Both the position numbers and the translations under genes were made by a program. The notes under the pieces were generated by a model. It ran no database searches. It was not told the DNA's origin and saw nothing but the letters and a program-made list of their open reading frames with translations. A DNA stretch of 9,147 nt from UBA8437 sp963694825 (GTDB lineage: Bacteria; Planctomycetota; Planctomycetia; Planctomycetales; Planctomycetaceae). Of the stretch, positions 1-7,869 are shown in pieces. The stretch is from the NCBI GenBank assembly GCA_963694825.1, contig CAVOEV010000203.1:1-9147 (forward strand). The letters are read 5' to 3'. How positions within the stretch are numbered: the stretch's first letter is position 1; every line of letters starts with the position of its first letter.

Positions 1-2520
1 GGATCCGACAACGGTCCAGTCGTCGTACCCGGGCAACCCGCTGACAGCGAGTTGCTCGACCGGGTCAGTACCCAGGACAAGGACTCGCGGATGCCGCCCG
101 AAGGAGCAGCACTCTCGGCACGCGAAATCGCAACGCTCAAACACTGGATTCAGTCCGGAACCCCTCACCCGGACGACGAGACTTCCGAAAAAAACCCAAC
201 CAACCACTGGGCCTTTCGTGCACCTGTCAAACCGCAAGTGCCCGGCGACACTCGTAACAACTGGGCTCGCAACCCGATCGACTCGTTCCTGGAAAAACGA
301 CACCGACAACGGAACCTGATCCACGCCCCTCGAGCAGATCCCGCAGTGCTGGTGCGTCGAATCACTCTCGACCTGATCGGCCTGCCGCCGACTCCCGAGC
401 AGGTCGACGACTTCCTGGCCGACACGCAACCGGATCGCTGGAACCGCATCATCGCACGACTGCTCGACGATCCACGCTACGGAGAACGCTGGGGACGACA
501 CTGGATGGACGTCTGGCGATACAGCGACTGGTACGGCTACCAGAAACAGCTTCGCAACAGCAGCCGACACATCTGGCGATGGCGAGACTGGATCGTCGAA
601 TCACTCAACGACAATCAATCCTACGATGTCATGATTCGGCAGATGCTCGCCGCCGACGAACTGCCCAATGCCACTCCCGAATCACTCCGAGCCACCGGGT
701 TCCTGGCCAGAAACTACTACCTCTTCAATCGCAACACATGGCTCGATGCCACCATCGAACACACCGGAAAAGCTTTCCTGGGTCTGACAATCAACTGTGC
801 ACGGTGTCACGACCACATGTACGATCCCGTCGCCCAAAAGGACTACTACCGCTTCCGCGCCATCTTCGAACCGCACCAGATCCGTACCGACCCGATCGAC
901 GGTCGACTCGACACAAGCACCCACGGCCTCGACCTGGCCTACGATGCCAAACCCCAGGCCAGCACGTTTCTGTTCGAACGAGGCAACGACAAGCGGCCCG
1001 ATAAGGACCACCCGCTCACGGCTGCGATCCCGTCGTTCCTGCCCGGTCAAAATCTGACCGTTACCGCCGTCGAACTGCAACCTGTCATCTATTACCCGGG
1101 ACTTCGCGAACCCGTTCGCCAGGGACTCGTCGCAGCCGCACGCCAACACGTCACCACACGCCGAACTGCCGTCACGAAACTGGAATTGGCGACACGGACA
1201 TCAGCACACCACAACACCAACTCGCCCGAACCCTCCGACGCTGATCCGTCCCCGGAACTGAAACTGGCTCGCAAGGAACTGACCGCGGCCACGGCACAGC
1301 TCGAAAGCCTTCTCGCACGAGTCGCAGCCGACACCGCCAAGTACTTCGGCAACGACGCCCGGGCCTCCCAGCAGGCCGCGTCGCTGGCAGCCGCACGGCA
1401 TCGCCAGTCCGAATTGATTGCGGCCGAGGCCGTGGTACTGCGTGCCGAGTGGACCTTGGCTCAGGCACAGATAGGCAAGGACAAGAAAACAATTGCCGCG
1501 GCCACGAAGGCATTGACGACGGTTCGCAAGACCCTGAAAACTGCTACCACGACCGCCGCAAAAACCGACGCCCACTACCCACCCTTGACCAAAATCTATC
1601 CTCCTACCAGCACCGGCCGACGTCTCTCACTGGCTCGCTGGATCACCGACCGCAGCAACCCGCTGACGGCTCGAGTCTGTGTCAATCATGTCTGGATGCG
1701 TCATTTCGGAAGCCCACTGGTCCCGTCCGTCTTCGACTTCGGTAACAACGGCCGCACACCCCGCTTCCCCGACCTGCTCGATTGGCTGGCCGTCGAATTG
1801 ATGGACCACGACTGGGACCTGGGCCACCTGCACCGACTGATACTGACCTCCGCGGCCTACCAAATGTCCTCGAGCCCCACATCGGCCGTCGCTGCGGAAT
1901 CTTCAACACAAGACCCCGACAACCAGTTTCTCTGGCGAATGAATTCGCGACGCCTGGAATCCGAATTGGTGCGCGATGGAGTGCTCTGGGTCTGCGGAAA
2001 TCTTGACACGCAAATGGGCGGCCGCGAACTCGATGCCGCCACCGGCCTGACCACCAACCGACGCAGTATCTATTACCGACACGCTCCCGAAAAAATGATG
2101 GTCTTCCTGGACCTTTTCGATTCCGCGAGTACGCACGAATGCTACCAGCGAAACGAAACGGTCGTCCCGCAACAGGCCCTGGCACTGGTCAACAGCCCAC
2201 TGGCCATCGAACAGTCCCGGCGACTCGCTCGCCAACTCGACATCCGGGTCGGACTCGAAAACACTCCACACAACAGCGGTCGGTTTCTGGAATTGCTCTT
2301 TCCCAGGATCCTCGGACGGAGACCCAGTGACACCGAACGGACCATTTGCCTGGACTTCCTGTCCAGCCAGACCCGCTTGCTGCAACAAACCAAACAGCTG
2401 ACCCCGTTTGGGACCGGCCAGAAGATCTCAATCCCGCCGGCCAAAAAGCCGCACCTGCGAGCCCGTGAGAACCTGGTGCTGGTGCTGTTGAATCACAACG
2501 AGTTTCTGACGATCCGGTGA
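1..2520 (+). CDS. PSCyt1/DUF1549/DUF1553 planctomycete cytochrome-type protein, 5' end missing
   Basis: The reading frame is open from the first base, so the gene starts before the window. A TTG at 52 is only an internal Leu codon. Visible residues 1-60 are the end of a PSCyt1 (planctomycete cytochrome c) domain, with a VPGQP...S.LL..V pattern and RMPPEG; its CxxCH heme site would lie upstream. DUF1549 (PSCyt2) runs from about residue 91 to 280 and contains a CARCH motif at 266-270, a probable c-type heme site. Residues about 381-525 form an Ala-rich, charged, probably helical or coiled-coil linker. DUF1553 (PSD1) begins near 541, with the family's ARWITDRSNPLTAR, NH.W and CYQRNETVVPQQAL patterns, and ends with the usual LLNHNEFL. 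Proteins of this architecture are exported and paired with DUF1501 proteins, as here. Their substrate is unknown; redox or polymer-degradation roles have been proposed only by association. Family assignment is firm, function is not. Confidence 0.95.
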   Translation, partial: GSDNGPVVVPGQPADSELLDRVSTQDKDSRMPPEGAALSAREIATLKHWIQSGTPHPDDETSEKNPTNHWAFRAPVKPQVPGDTRNNWARNPIDSFLEKRHRQRNLIHAPRADPAVLVRRITLDLIGLPPTPEQVDDFLADTQPDRWNRIIARLLDDPRYGERWGRHWMDVWRYSDWYGYQKQLRNSSRHIWRWRDWIVESLNDNQSYDVMIRQMLAADELPNATPESLRATGFLARNYYLFNRNTWLDATIEHTGKAFLGLTINCARCHDHMYDPVAQKDYYRFRAIFEPHQIRTDPIDGRLDTSTHGLDLAYDAKPQASTFLFERGNDKRPDKDHPLTAAIPSFLPGQNLTVTAVELQPVIYYPGLREPVRQGLVAAARQHVTTRRTAVTKLELATRTSAHHNTNSPEPSDADPSPELKLARKELTAATAQLESLLARVAADTAKYFGNDARASQQAASLAAARHRQSELIAAEAVVLRAEWTLAQAQIGKDKKTIAAATKALTTVRKTLKTATTTAAKTDAHYPPLTKIYPPTSTGRRLSLARWITDRSNPLTARVCVNHVWMRHFGSPLVPSVFDFGNNGRTPRFPDLLDWLAVELMDHDWDLGHLHRLILTSAAYQMSSSPTSAVAAESSTQDPDNQFLWRMNSRRLESELVRDGVLWVCGNLDTQMGGRELDAATGLTTNRRSIYYRHAPEKMMVFLDLFDSASTHECYQRNETVVPQQALALVNSPLAIEQSRRLARQLDIRVGLENTPHNSGRFLELLFPRILGRRPSDTERTICLDFLSSQTRLLQQTKQLTPFGTGQKISIPPAKKPHLRARENLVLVLLNHNEFLTIR

Positions 2521-2524
2521 TGGC

Positions 2525-4006
2525 ATGACAACGACCAAGACAAGCAACCGACGCGAGTTTCTGCTCGACACCTCTCGCGGCCTCGGCGGCGGCCTGAGCA
2601 GCGTGGCCTTGGCCGCAATGCTCGCTGACGACGGCATCACGCGTGCGGCAGACGGTCCAGCCGTCCCCGACGGACTGGCTCATATTGCACCACAAGCCAA
2701 AAGCGTGATCTGGCTGTTCATGGTCGGTGGCGCCAGCCACATGGAAACCTTCGACCCCAAGCCGGCTCTCAACAAGTACTCGGGCATCTCGATCGACGAA
2801 ACTCCGTTTGCCGAAGCCCTCAAGAACCCGTTCGTCGATGAGAACGTGAGAATCGTCGTCCCCGACGACGCCAACGGACACGTCTGGCCCAAGGTCTACC
2901 CGCTACAGGTGGGGTTTCGGAAACGAGGCGAGAGTGGAATCGAGATCTCCGACTGGTGGCCTCACTTGGGCGACTGCGTCGATGACCTCGCCATCGTCCG
3001 TTCGATGTGGACCACCGACAACAATCACGGAGCCCAACTGCAGTTTCACACCGGCCGACATTCCCTCGATGGCTTCTTCCCCACCGTCGGGTCCTGGATC
3101 CACTACGGCCTCGGATCACTCAATGAGGACCTGCCACAATTCGTTGTCATGGGTACCCCGATCGCCGACTGCTGCGGCGGACAGGGAGCTCATGGTGCCA
3201 ACTACCTCGGGCCAGAACACGATGGAGTGCAACTGAGCGTCAACCCCGACCGACCACTCCCCTTTGCCACTCCCGGCGGAGCACTCTATCGAGAAGAACA
3301 AAAAGGACAATTCCAACTGCTCGAACAACTCAATCAGGTCACCGCCAGCTTGCATCCCGACGACGTCAATCTGAGAGCTCGGATCAAGTCCTACCGACTG
3401 GCCTACCGCATGCAGATGGCCGTGCCCGAGGTCATGCAGTTCGACAGCGAGACGAAATCCACACAATCCGGCTACGGCCTCGACAACAACACCACTCGCA
3501 CCTTCGGCCAGCAATGCCTGGCAGCCCGAAGAATGGTCGAACGCGGAGTGCGGTTCGTTCAGATCTTCCACGGGTCCAACGGCGGTGCCGGTCGATGGGA
3601 CGGACACAGCAATCTGCAGACCGGTCACGCCAAACTGTGCCAGCAAACCGACCAGCCGGTCGCCGCACTGATCAAGGACCTCAAGACTCGAGGACTGCTC
3701 GACCAGACACTCGTCGTCTGGGGCACCGAGTTCGGACGCACGCCGGGAGCTCAGAACTCAAACGGTCGCGACCACCACCCCTACGGATTCAGTGTCTGGA
3801 TGGCCGGCGGAGGCCTCAAGGGAGGCATCGCTCACGGCGCCACCGATGAACTGGGATTCCACGCCGTCGAAAACCGACACTACATCACCGATGTGCACGC
3901 CACAGTGATGAAACAACTCGGCCTGGACGCCAAACGACTTGAAATCCCCGGCCGCAAACGACTCGAGATCGACTACGGCCAACCGATCGATGCCCTGATC
4001 GCCTGA
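2525..4006 (+). CDS. Tat-exported DUF1501 family protein
   Basis: This 493-residue protein matches the usual DUF1501 length. The N-terminus is a twin-arginine (Tat) signal: NRREFLL with Arg9-Arg10, then a Gly/Ala/Leu-rich segment to about residue 33, so it is exported folded. The mature part opens with the typical KSVIWLFMVGGASHMETFDPKP. It continues through the family's VDDLAIVRSMWT..NNHGA segment (an HG in an asparagine-rich turn) and ends with VVWGTEFGRTP (Glu402) and GRDHHP (Asp416, His417, His418). The fold is related to the alkaline phosphatase/sulfatase superfamily and these residues sit where metal ligands would be expected, but no activity is established for the family. The start lies 4 bp after the stop of the DUF1553 gene, so the two are probably co-transcribed. 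There is no clear Shine-Dalgarno sequence, so translation may be coupled. No frameshift or missing motif was seen. Confidence 0.95.
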   Translation: MTTTKTSNRREFLLDTSRGLGGGLSSVALAAMLADDGITRAADGPAVPDGLAHIAPQAKSVIWLFMVGGASHMETFDPKPALNKYSGISIDETPFAEALKNPFVDENVRIVVPDDANGHVWPKVYPLQVGFRKRGESGIEISDWWPHLGDCVDDLAIVRSMWTTDNNHGAQLQFHTGRHSLDGFFPTVGSWIHYGLGSLNEDLPQFVVMGTPIADCCGGQGAHGANYLGPEHDGVQLSVNPDRPLPFATPGGALYREEQKGQFQLLEQLNQVTASLHPDDVNLRARIKSYRLAYRMQMAVPEVMQFDSETKSTQSGYGLDNNTTRTFGQQCLAARRMVERGVRFVQIFHGSNGGAGRWDGHSNLQTGHAKLCQQTDQPVAALIKDLKTRGLLDQTLVVWGTEFGRTPGAQNSNGRDHHPYGFSVWMAGGGLKGGIAHGATDELGFHAVENRHYITDVHATVMKQLGLDAKRLEIPGRKRLEIDYGQPIDALIA

Positions 4007-4033
4007 CCATCCGCTGCCCTCCCCACTCGTCTC

Positions 4034-4061
4034 TTGCCAATCCTCAAACCGCTGGTAGGCT
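4034..4061 (+). promoter_or_regulatory. weak candidate promoter for comEC
   Basis: TTGCCA at 4034-4039 and TAGGCT at 4056-4061 are separated by 16 bp, in the 103-bp gap between the DUF1501 stop and the comEC start. The -35 box matches the sigma-70 consensus at five of six positions but the -10 box at only three. comEC could instead be read from upstream. Confidence 0.2.
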
Positions 4062-4087
4062 CACAATCGGGGAGACACAAAGGCCGC

Positions 4088-4102
4088 GTCGCCAGGAGCG
4101 AC
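4088..4102 (+). promoter_or_regulatory. comEC ribosome binding site in the loop of a small hairpin
   Basis: AGGAG at 4094-4098 lies 11 bases before the comEC ATG and is the best support for that start. It is framed by a perfect 5-bp inverted repeat: GTCGC at 4088-4092 and GCGAC at 4098-4102 around the loop CAGGA. Most of the Shine-Dalgarno sequence would be displayed in the loop and its last G would be paired. A 5-bp stem is short and may be chance. Confidence 0.4.
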
Positions 4103-4109
4103 CCAGCCG

Positions 4110-6614
4110 ATGGACTTGCCAAACCCACCCATCCAGCCACCCATCCAGCCACCCATCCAGCCACCCATCCAGCCACCCACCCAGCCACCCACCCAGCCAC
4201 CGACAAGTCCGCGCAGCCCGCTGCTGGCCGTGGCCGTGGCCTTCGCCGCTGGCATTGCCTGCGATCTTTGGCTCAGCATCCCGAGTCCCGGGTACCTGGC
4301 ACTGGCGGCAGTGCTGCTGTTGGCCACGCTCCTTGGCCGCCGTTACCACCGGCACCGCTTGGCCACCAGTTGCCTGTTGATGGTGGTCGCCTGTGTCGGA
4401 GCCTTGCGGCACCACGCGTCGGTGTCGCTGGCTCGACCATCCTCCCTGGCTCGGTTCGTCGACGAGTCGCGGCAGCTGGTTCGGATCGCAGGAGTGATCG
4501 CCACGACCCCGGTCATCCGTCTGCCTCCACGCGGATCGGCCCCGCACCAGCGACCGACGACTCGTTGGGAACTGCGGGCCGAAACGATCCGACGCCGAAT
4601 TCACAGCGAACCGTTGGCCGGGCGGTTATGGGTCATTGCCAGGGACCGGGTCACCGGGCTGCAGGTTGGCGATCGCGTGTCGTTGATCGGATGGCTCGAA
4701 CGCCCTTCGCCCGCCCGAAACCCCGGCGGCTTCGACATGCAACGCATGCTGAAACGGCGTGGTGTGGCCGGCGTGCTGGTAATCGGAACCAGTCGTGGCC
4801 TCAATCGACTGGACGTTTCGCCAGAGTTCCTCGACCATTGTGCCCGCCGACTGGCCAGCTTCCGCCGCAGTGGCCAACGACTGCTCGCCACACATCTCTC
4901 GCCTCGAACCGCTCCAGTGGCCGCAGCCTTGTTGTTGGGAGTCCGCGACGACCTGGATCGCGGTCACCGCGAGATGTTCATTCGCAGCGGCACAATGCAC
5001 CTGCTGGCCATCTCGGGCCTGCATGTCGGCCTGCTGGCAGGCCTGGCCTGGATGATCGCTCGACTCGTCCGACTCGGCCCCACATCGACGGCAACCCTGA
5101 TCGTGGTCTGTGTCATCCTGTATGCGTTGCTGGCCGAATTGCGTCCGTCGGTGTTGCGTGCGGCGATACTGGTGACACTGACCGTCACCGGACGACCTCA
5201 CAGACGACGTGCCGCCGCAGCCAATTCGCTGGCCCTGGCCGCCTTGATCGTGCTCGGCCTCTGCCCCGGCGACCTGCAAAGCCAGGGCGCACAACTCTCG
5301 TTCCTGGCCGTCGCCACCCTGGCCTGGTCTGCTCCGCGGGCTGCCGCCTGGATCCCGGTGACCAGCAACAACGGCTCGCTGGGCCGGTTGGCTCGCCGGA
5401 CACTCCAGGCCTGGCTTGTCGGAATGGCCATCTGGTGCACGACCGCACCGTTGATCGCATCGGCGTTCGGACTCGTGGCTCCCGTCGGACTGCTGATCAA
5501 CGTGCTGATGATCCCGCTGGTCGGAGCGTCGCTGTGGCTCGGAGTGGCTCTGCTGGGGTGTGCAGGCTGGATGCCCGGAGCCGGCCTCGTCCTGGGCCGA
5601 TTGCTCGATCTCCTGCTCGGCCTCATCTTGAACATCGCCGAAACGTCCGCCGCCGGACCCCTGGCGTTTGTCGCCATGCCGGCACCTCCAACCGGTTGGC
5701 TCGTGACCTGCTACGTCCTGCTCGCTCTGGTCGCCGCCAGCCGCAACCCACGAACTCGCTCGATGTGGCTGGTCGGCCTGGCCGCAACAATCGCCGTTGG
5801 CCTGGCCATCGCCCTGCAGCCGACAGCCCGAACCCACCTGCAACTGGTCGTGCTGGACGCGGGACACGGTGGAGCCATCCTGCTGGAATGCCCCAATGGA
5901 AGAACGCTGCTCTTCGATGCAGGGACGCTCGGTGACTCCGACCGGTTGGCCGATACGATCCGAAAAGCCCTCTGGCACCACCGACGACGACAAATCGATG
6001 CCGTCGTGCTCTCGCACGCCGACCGAGACCACTTCTCGGCCGCATCACCGCTGATCAAACGGATCCCCGTCGGCTCGCTTGTCGCCTCCCACACGTTCCT
6101 CAACCCCAAACAACTCGAAACACTCGACCTGTTTCACCTCGCTGCCGAACAGCGAGTGGCGATCGAACTGGTGGTGGCTGGAGACCGCTTACGGCTGGAC
6201 CCCCAGGTGTCGATCGTCGTACGACACCCGCCTGAGGACTTTGTCGGATCGACCGACAATTCGAACAGCGTCGTGCTCGAAATCAAATTCGCCGGGCGAA
6301 CAATCCTGCTGACCGGGGACCTCGAAGACGAGGGACAGGGGCGGTTGATGAATGGACCGGACCAGGACTTCGACATCCTGCTCTCGCCTCATCACGGTAG
6401 CCCACAGGCCAACCGCCTCGACTGGGCCAGGTGGACTCGGCCCGAATGGGTGCTGGTCAGTGGCGGGAGAACTTCGACCGGGTCAGTTCTTGGCCGAACC
6501 TATGGCAGCCAGAGCACCGTTGTCGCGACACGACGCCACGGAGCGATTGGTGTTCGGATCACCGAAGCAGGTGCGATCCGGGTGACCACGGCCATTCCCG
6601 ATCGATCGCGTTGA
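4110..6614 (+). CDS. comEC: ComEC/Rec2-type DNA uptake channel protein
   Basis: This 834-residue polytopic membrane protein carries single-stranded DNA across the inner membrane during natural transformation. Residues 6-29 are PPIQ/PPTQ repeats on the predicted cytoplasmic side. Hydrophobic helices and a DUF4131-type region follow to about residue 200. The Competence domain spans about 265-530, with LLGVRDDLD and the hallmark AISGLHVG (Ile301 to His305 region). A metallo-beta-lactamase-like domain starts near 577 with VVLDAGHGGA (Asp583). It keeps SHADRDH (His636, Asp638, Asp640, His641), LLTGDLEDEGQ (Asp737) and SPHHGS (His761, His762), so the metal site looks complete. In some bacteria this domain is thought to degrade the non-transported strand. 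Length and domain order are those of full-length ComEC. The start is set by AGGAG 11 bases upstream; a later GTG start after the repeat is possible but has less support. The stop codon lies inside the first copy of a 14-bp repeat. No comEA or other competence gene is visible. Confidence 0.94.
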   Translation: MDLPNPPIQPPIQPPIQPPIQPPTQPPTQPPTSPRSPLLAVAVAFAAGIACDLWLSIPSPGYLALAAVLLLATLLGRRYHRHRLATSCLLMVVACVGALRHHASVSLARPSSLARFVDESRQLVRIAGVIATTPVIRLPPRGSAPHQRPTTRWELRAETIRRRIHSEPLAGRLWVIARDRVTGLQVGDRVSLIGWLERPSPARNPGGFDMQRMLKRRGVAGVLVIGTSRGLNRLDVSPEFLDHCARRLASFRRSGQRLLATHLSPRTAPVAAALLLGVRDDLDRGHREMFIRSGTMHLLAISGLHVGLLAGLAWMIARLVRLGPTSTATLIVVCVILYALLAELRPSVLRAAILVTLTVTGRPHRRRAAAANSLALAALIVLGLCPGDLQSQGAQLSFLAVATLAWSAPRAAAWIPVTSNNGSLGRLARRTLQAWLVGMAIWCTTAPLIASAFGLVAPVGLLINVLMIPLVGASLWLGVALLGCAGWMPGAGLVLGRLLDLLLGLILNIAETSAAGPLAFVAMPAPPTGWLVTCYVLLALVAASRNPRTRSMWLVGLAATIAVGLAIALQPTARTHLQLVVLDAGHGGAILLECPNGRTLLFDAGTLGDSDRLADTIRKALWHHRRRQIDAVVLSHADRDHFSAASPLIKRIPVGSLVASHTFLNPKQLETLDLFHLAAEQRVAIELVVAGDRLRLDPQVSIVVRHPPEDFVGSTDNSNSVVLEIKFAGRTILLTGDLEDEGQGRLMNGPDQDFDILLSPHHGSPQANRLDWARWTRPEWVLVSGGRTSTGSVLGRTYGSQSTVVATRRHGAIGVRITEAGAIRVTTAIPDRSR
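4125..4196. repeat. 12-bp in-frame tandem repeat in the comEC start region
   Basis: There are six adjacent 12-bp units. Four are exact CCACCCATCCAG (4125-4172) and two are the variant CCACCCACCCAG (4173-4196). A partial seventh, ending in Thr-Ser-Pro codons, begins at 4197. Each unit encodes four residues, PPIQ or PPTQ, immediately after the first five codons of comEC. Because 12 is a multiple of 3, copy-number change would lengthen or shorten the tail without breaking the frame. The variants are all at the 3' side, the pattern expected when the array grows by slippage from the exact end. Confidence 0.95.
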
Positions 6615-6666
6615 GACGACTGGGTTGAGACGACTGGGTTGAGACGACTGGGTTGAGACGACTGGG
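6611..6666. repeat. 14-bp tandem repeat, four perfect copies, between convergent genes
   Basis: The unit TTGAGACGACTGGG occurs four times without a mismatch at 6611-6624, 6625-6638, 6639-6652 and 6653-6666. The comEC stop TGA (6612-6614) is inside the first unit and the stop of the opposing TPR gene (6669-6671) begins two bases after the last. The repeat therefore makes up essentially the whole gap. Copy-number change would alter neither protein. Confidence 0.97.
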
Positions 6667-6675
6667 TTTCAGTCG
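6659..6675. terminator. possible bidirectional terminator hairpin at the comEC/TPR junction
   Basis: CGACTG at 6659-6664 and CAGTCG at 6670-6675 form a perfect 6-bp inverted repeat around the loop GGTTT. It lies at the end of the last 14-bp repeat copy and overlaps the stop codon of the minus-strand TPR gene. The position between convergent stops suits a terminator, but the stem is short and no T-tract follows on either strand. Confidence 0.25.
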
Positions 6676-7640
6676 GCCTCGTCATTGCCGGCCCCATTAA
6701 CAGTCATCGACTCTTCGTGGTCGACGAGTGCCTGCAGAGCGTCACGAAACCGTTTTCTGAGCACTTTGCTGCGTCCGAGCGACGATTGAAAGCAGTCCTG
6801 ATTCTCGACGATATTACTGGCCCGATCGGCTCCTTCAGCAATCGACCGCCCGAGTTCCAGGATCACGTCGGTCATTTCGCCTCGCAGCTGAACGGTCACC
6901 TCCTCGGCACTCTCGTGGATCTCGATGGCCATTTTCTGAATCGTCGCCCGATCCTTTTCCCTCTCGACACTCGAAAGCACGCGGCCAGCTCCGGTCGTCA
7001 CCGTGCCCCGGTTGCCGTCGTCCGATTCGACAAGCCGCCCAAACCGGCTGATCGCGACCTTGGCCGACTCGATCGCCGTCTCGGCCCTCTGCAGACCCGA
7101 TTCGGCTCGTTGCATGCCAGGTTTCAGTTTCAGAGCTTCGCGGTAGTGCTCGATCGCCTTGCGATGATTGCTCATCTCGACGTAGACGTTGGCAAGATTG
7201 AGATGAGCCTCTGGCATGTCGGATTTCAACCGCAACGCCTCGCTGTAGGCGGTGGCCGCCATGCTGTGCTGTCCGAGATTCTTGTAGGCGATGCCCAGGT
7301 TGTAGAAGGCTTCGCGGGATCGCGAATCCTTGCCGACGCCCCTCCTGAGTACCGCGACCGCCTTGTCGAACTCCTTCTGGCGGTTGTAGACCGCTCCAAT
7401 ATTAATCAGCGGCCGAGCGTCCAATGGCCTCAGGTCCGCCAACCGCTCGAAATGCTTGATCGCACCTGGATAGTCTTTGGCATGAAAACACGCCGCCGCC
7501 AACCCCTCAAACGCTTCGGCATGCTTGTCATCAATCGCCAACGCCTCGCCGAACAACCGAGTCGCCTCGTCCAGACGCCTCTTACGCAGACACATCCTCG
7601 CCTGCTGGCAAAGTGCATCGACATCCCGAGTCTCACCCAT
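6669..7640 (-). CDS. cytoplasmic TPR-repeat protein with an unrecognised helical C-terminal domain
   Basis: The protein has 323 residues with no signal peptide and no membrane segment. Five tetratricopeptide repeats of 34 residues cover about 6-38, 39-72, 73-106, 107-140 and 141-174. Each shows the small/aromatic pattern, for example AFYNLGIAYKNLGQ and AHLNLANVYVEM, with Pro or charged turns between units. TPR arrays bind partner proteins. Residues about 180-323 are charged and probably helical (RAETAIESAK, ATIQKMAIEIHESAEEVTVQL, ELGRSIAEGADRASNIVENQ), and I do not recognise a family. This part could be a coiled-coil or four-helix dimerisation module. The ATG at 7638-7640 is preceded by a G-rich stretch (GGGGGAC on the coding strand) about 10 bases away. 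The gene is convergent with comEC and separated from the next minus-strand gene by 229 bp, so it may have its own promoter. No partner is evident. An opposite-strand ORF is longer, but the clear TPR register settles which strand codes. Confidence 0.92.
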   Translation of the reverse strand: MGETRDVDALCQQARMCLRKRRLDEATRLFGEALAIDDKHAEAFEGLAAACFHAKDYPGAIKHFERLADLRPLDARPLINIGAVYNRQKEFDKAVAVLRRGVGKDSRSREAFYNLGIAYKNLGQHSMAATAYSEALRLKSDMPEAHLNLANVYVEMSNHRKAIEHYREALKLKPGMQRAESGLQRAETAIESAKVAISRFGRLVESDDGNRGTVTTGAGRVLSSVEREKDRATIQKMAIEIHESAEEVTVQLRGEMTDVILELGRSIAEGADRASNIVENQDCFQSSLGRSKVLRKRFRDALQALVDHEESMTVNGAGNDEAD

Positions 7641-7688
7641 CGCAGACCGTCCCCCAGTGCCAAATCAACTCAGCAGGAAGCAGCAGCA

Positions 7689-7723
7689 CGACGCCCGATT
7701 GGAGTGCGTCGGAGACGAGTATA
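7689..7723 (-). promoter_or_regulatory. possible promoter/operator region of the TPR gene
   Basis: Read on the minus strand, TATACT (7718-7723) matches the -10 consensus at five of six positions and lies 77 bases before the TPR start codon. I see no acceptable -35 box at normal spacing. Just downstream is a perfect 6-bp inverted repeat, CGACGC at 7689-7694 and GCGTCG at 7706-7711, 11 bp apart. It could be an operator or a leader hairpin. This is suggestive only. Confidence 0.2.
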
Positions 7724-7801
7724 CCGTCGATACACGCTGCACCCGCGTTTTTTGTCGCGATCCGACAATCTACCGACGTCCAACCACGGCACTGGTTCAC
7801 C

Positions 7802-7866
7802 GCTGCAGGCGGGTGCCTGTCCCCCTGGCCCCGAAAAACTCATCTCCGCCACCCGCCACCTGCAGC
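7802..7866 (-). terminator. long bulged hairpin just after the small hypothetical gene
   Basis: GCTGCAGG (7802-7809) pairs perfectly with CCTGCAGC (7859-7866), and CGGGTG (7810-7815) with CACCCG (7850-7855). This gives 14 base pairs with one 3-base bulge and a 34-base loop. The structure begins three bases past the stop codon of the minus-strand gene at 7870-8310, so it would cap the 3' end of that mRNA. No U-tract follows, so factor-dependent termination or mRNA protection is more likely than classical intrinsic termination. Confidence 0.4.
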
Positions 7867-7869
7867 CTG

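Noticed and set aside
1..6. A BamHI site at the very first base, suggesting a clone end.
   Set aside because: GGATCC recurs elsewhere (for example 6061-6066), so its presence at the edge may be coincidence and says nothing about biology.
4034..5935. A long plus-strand ORF overlapping comEC in another frame, starting with THPA repeats.
   Set aside because: It is a shadow of the high-GC comEC frame: the repeat is open in several frames, the product is Arg/Pro-rich without domains, and comEC has clear motifs across the same bases.
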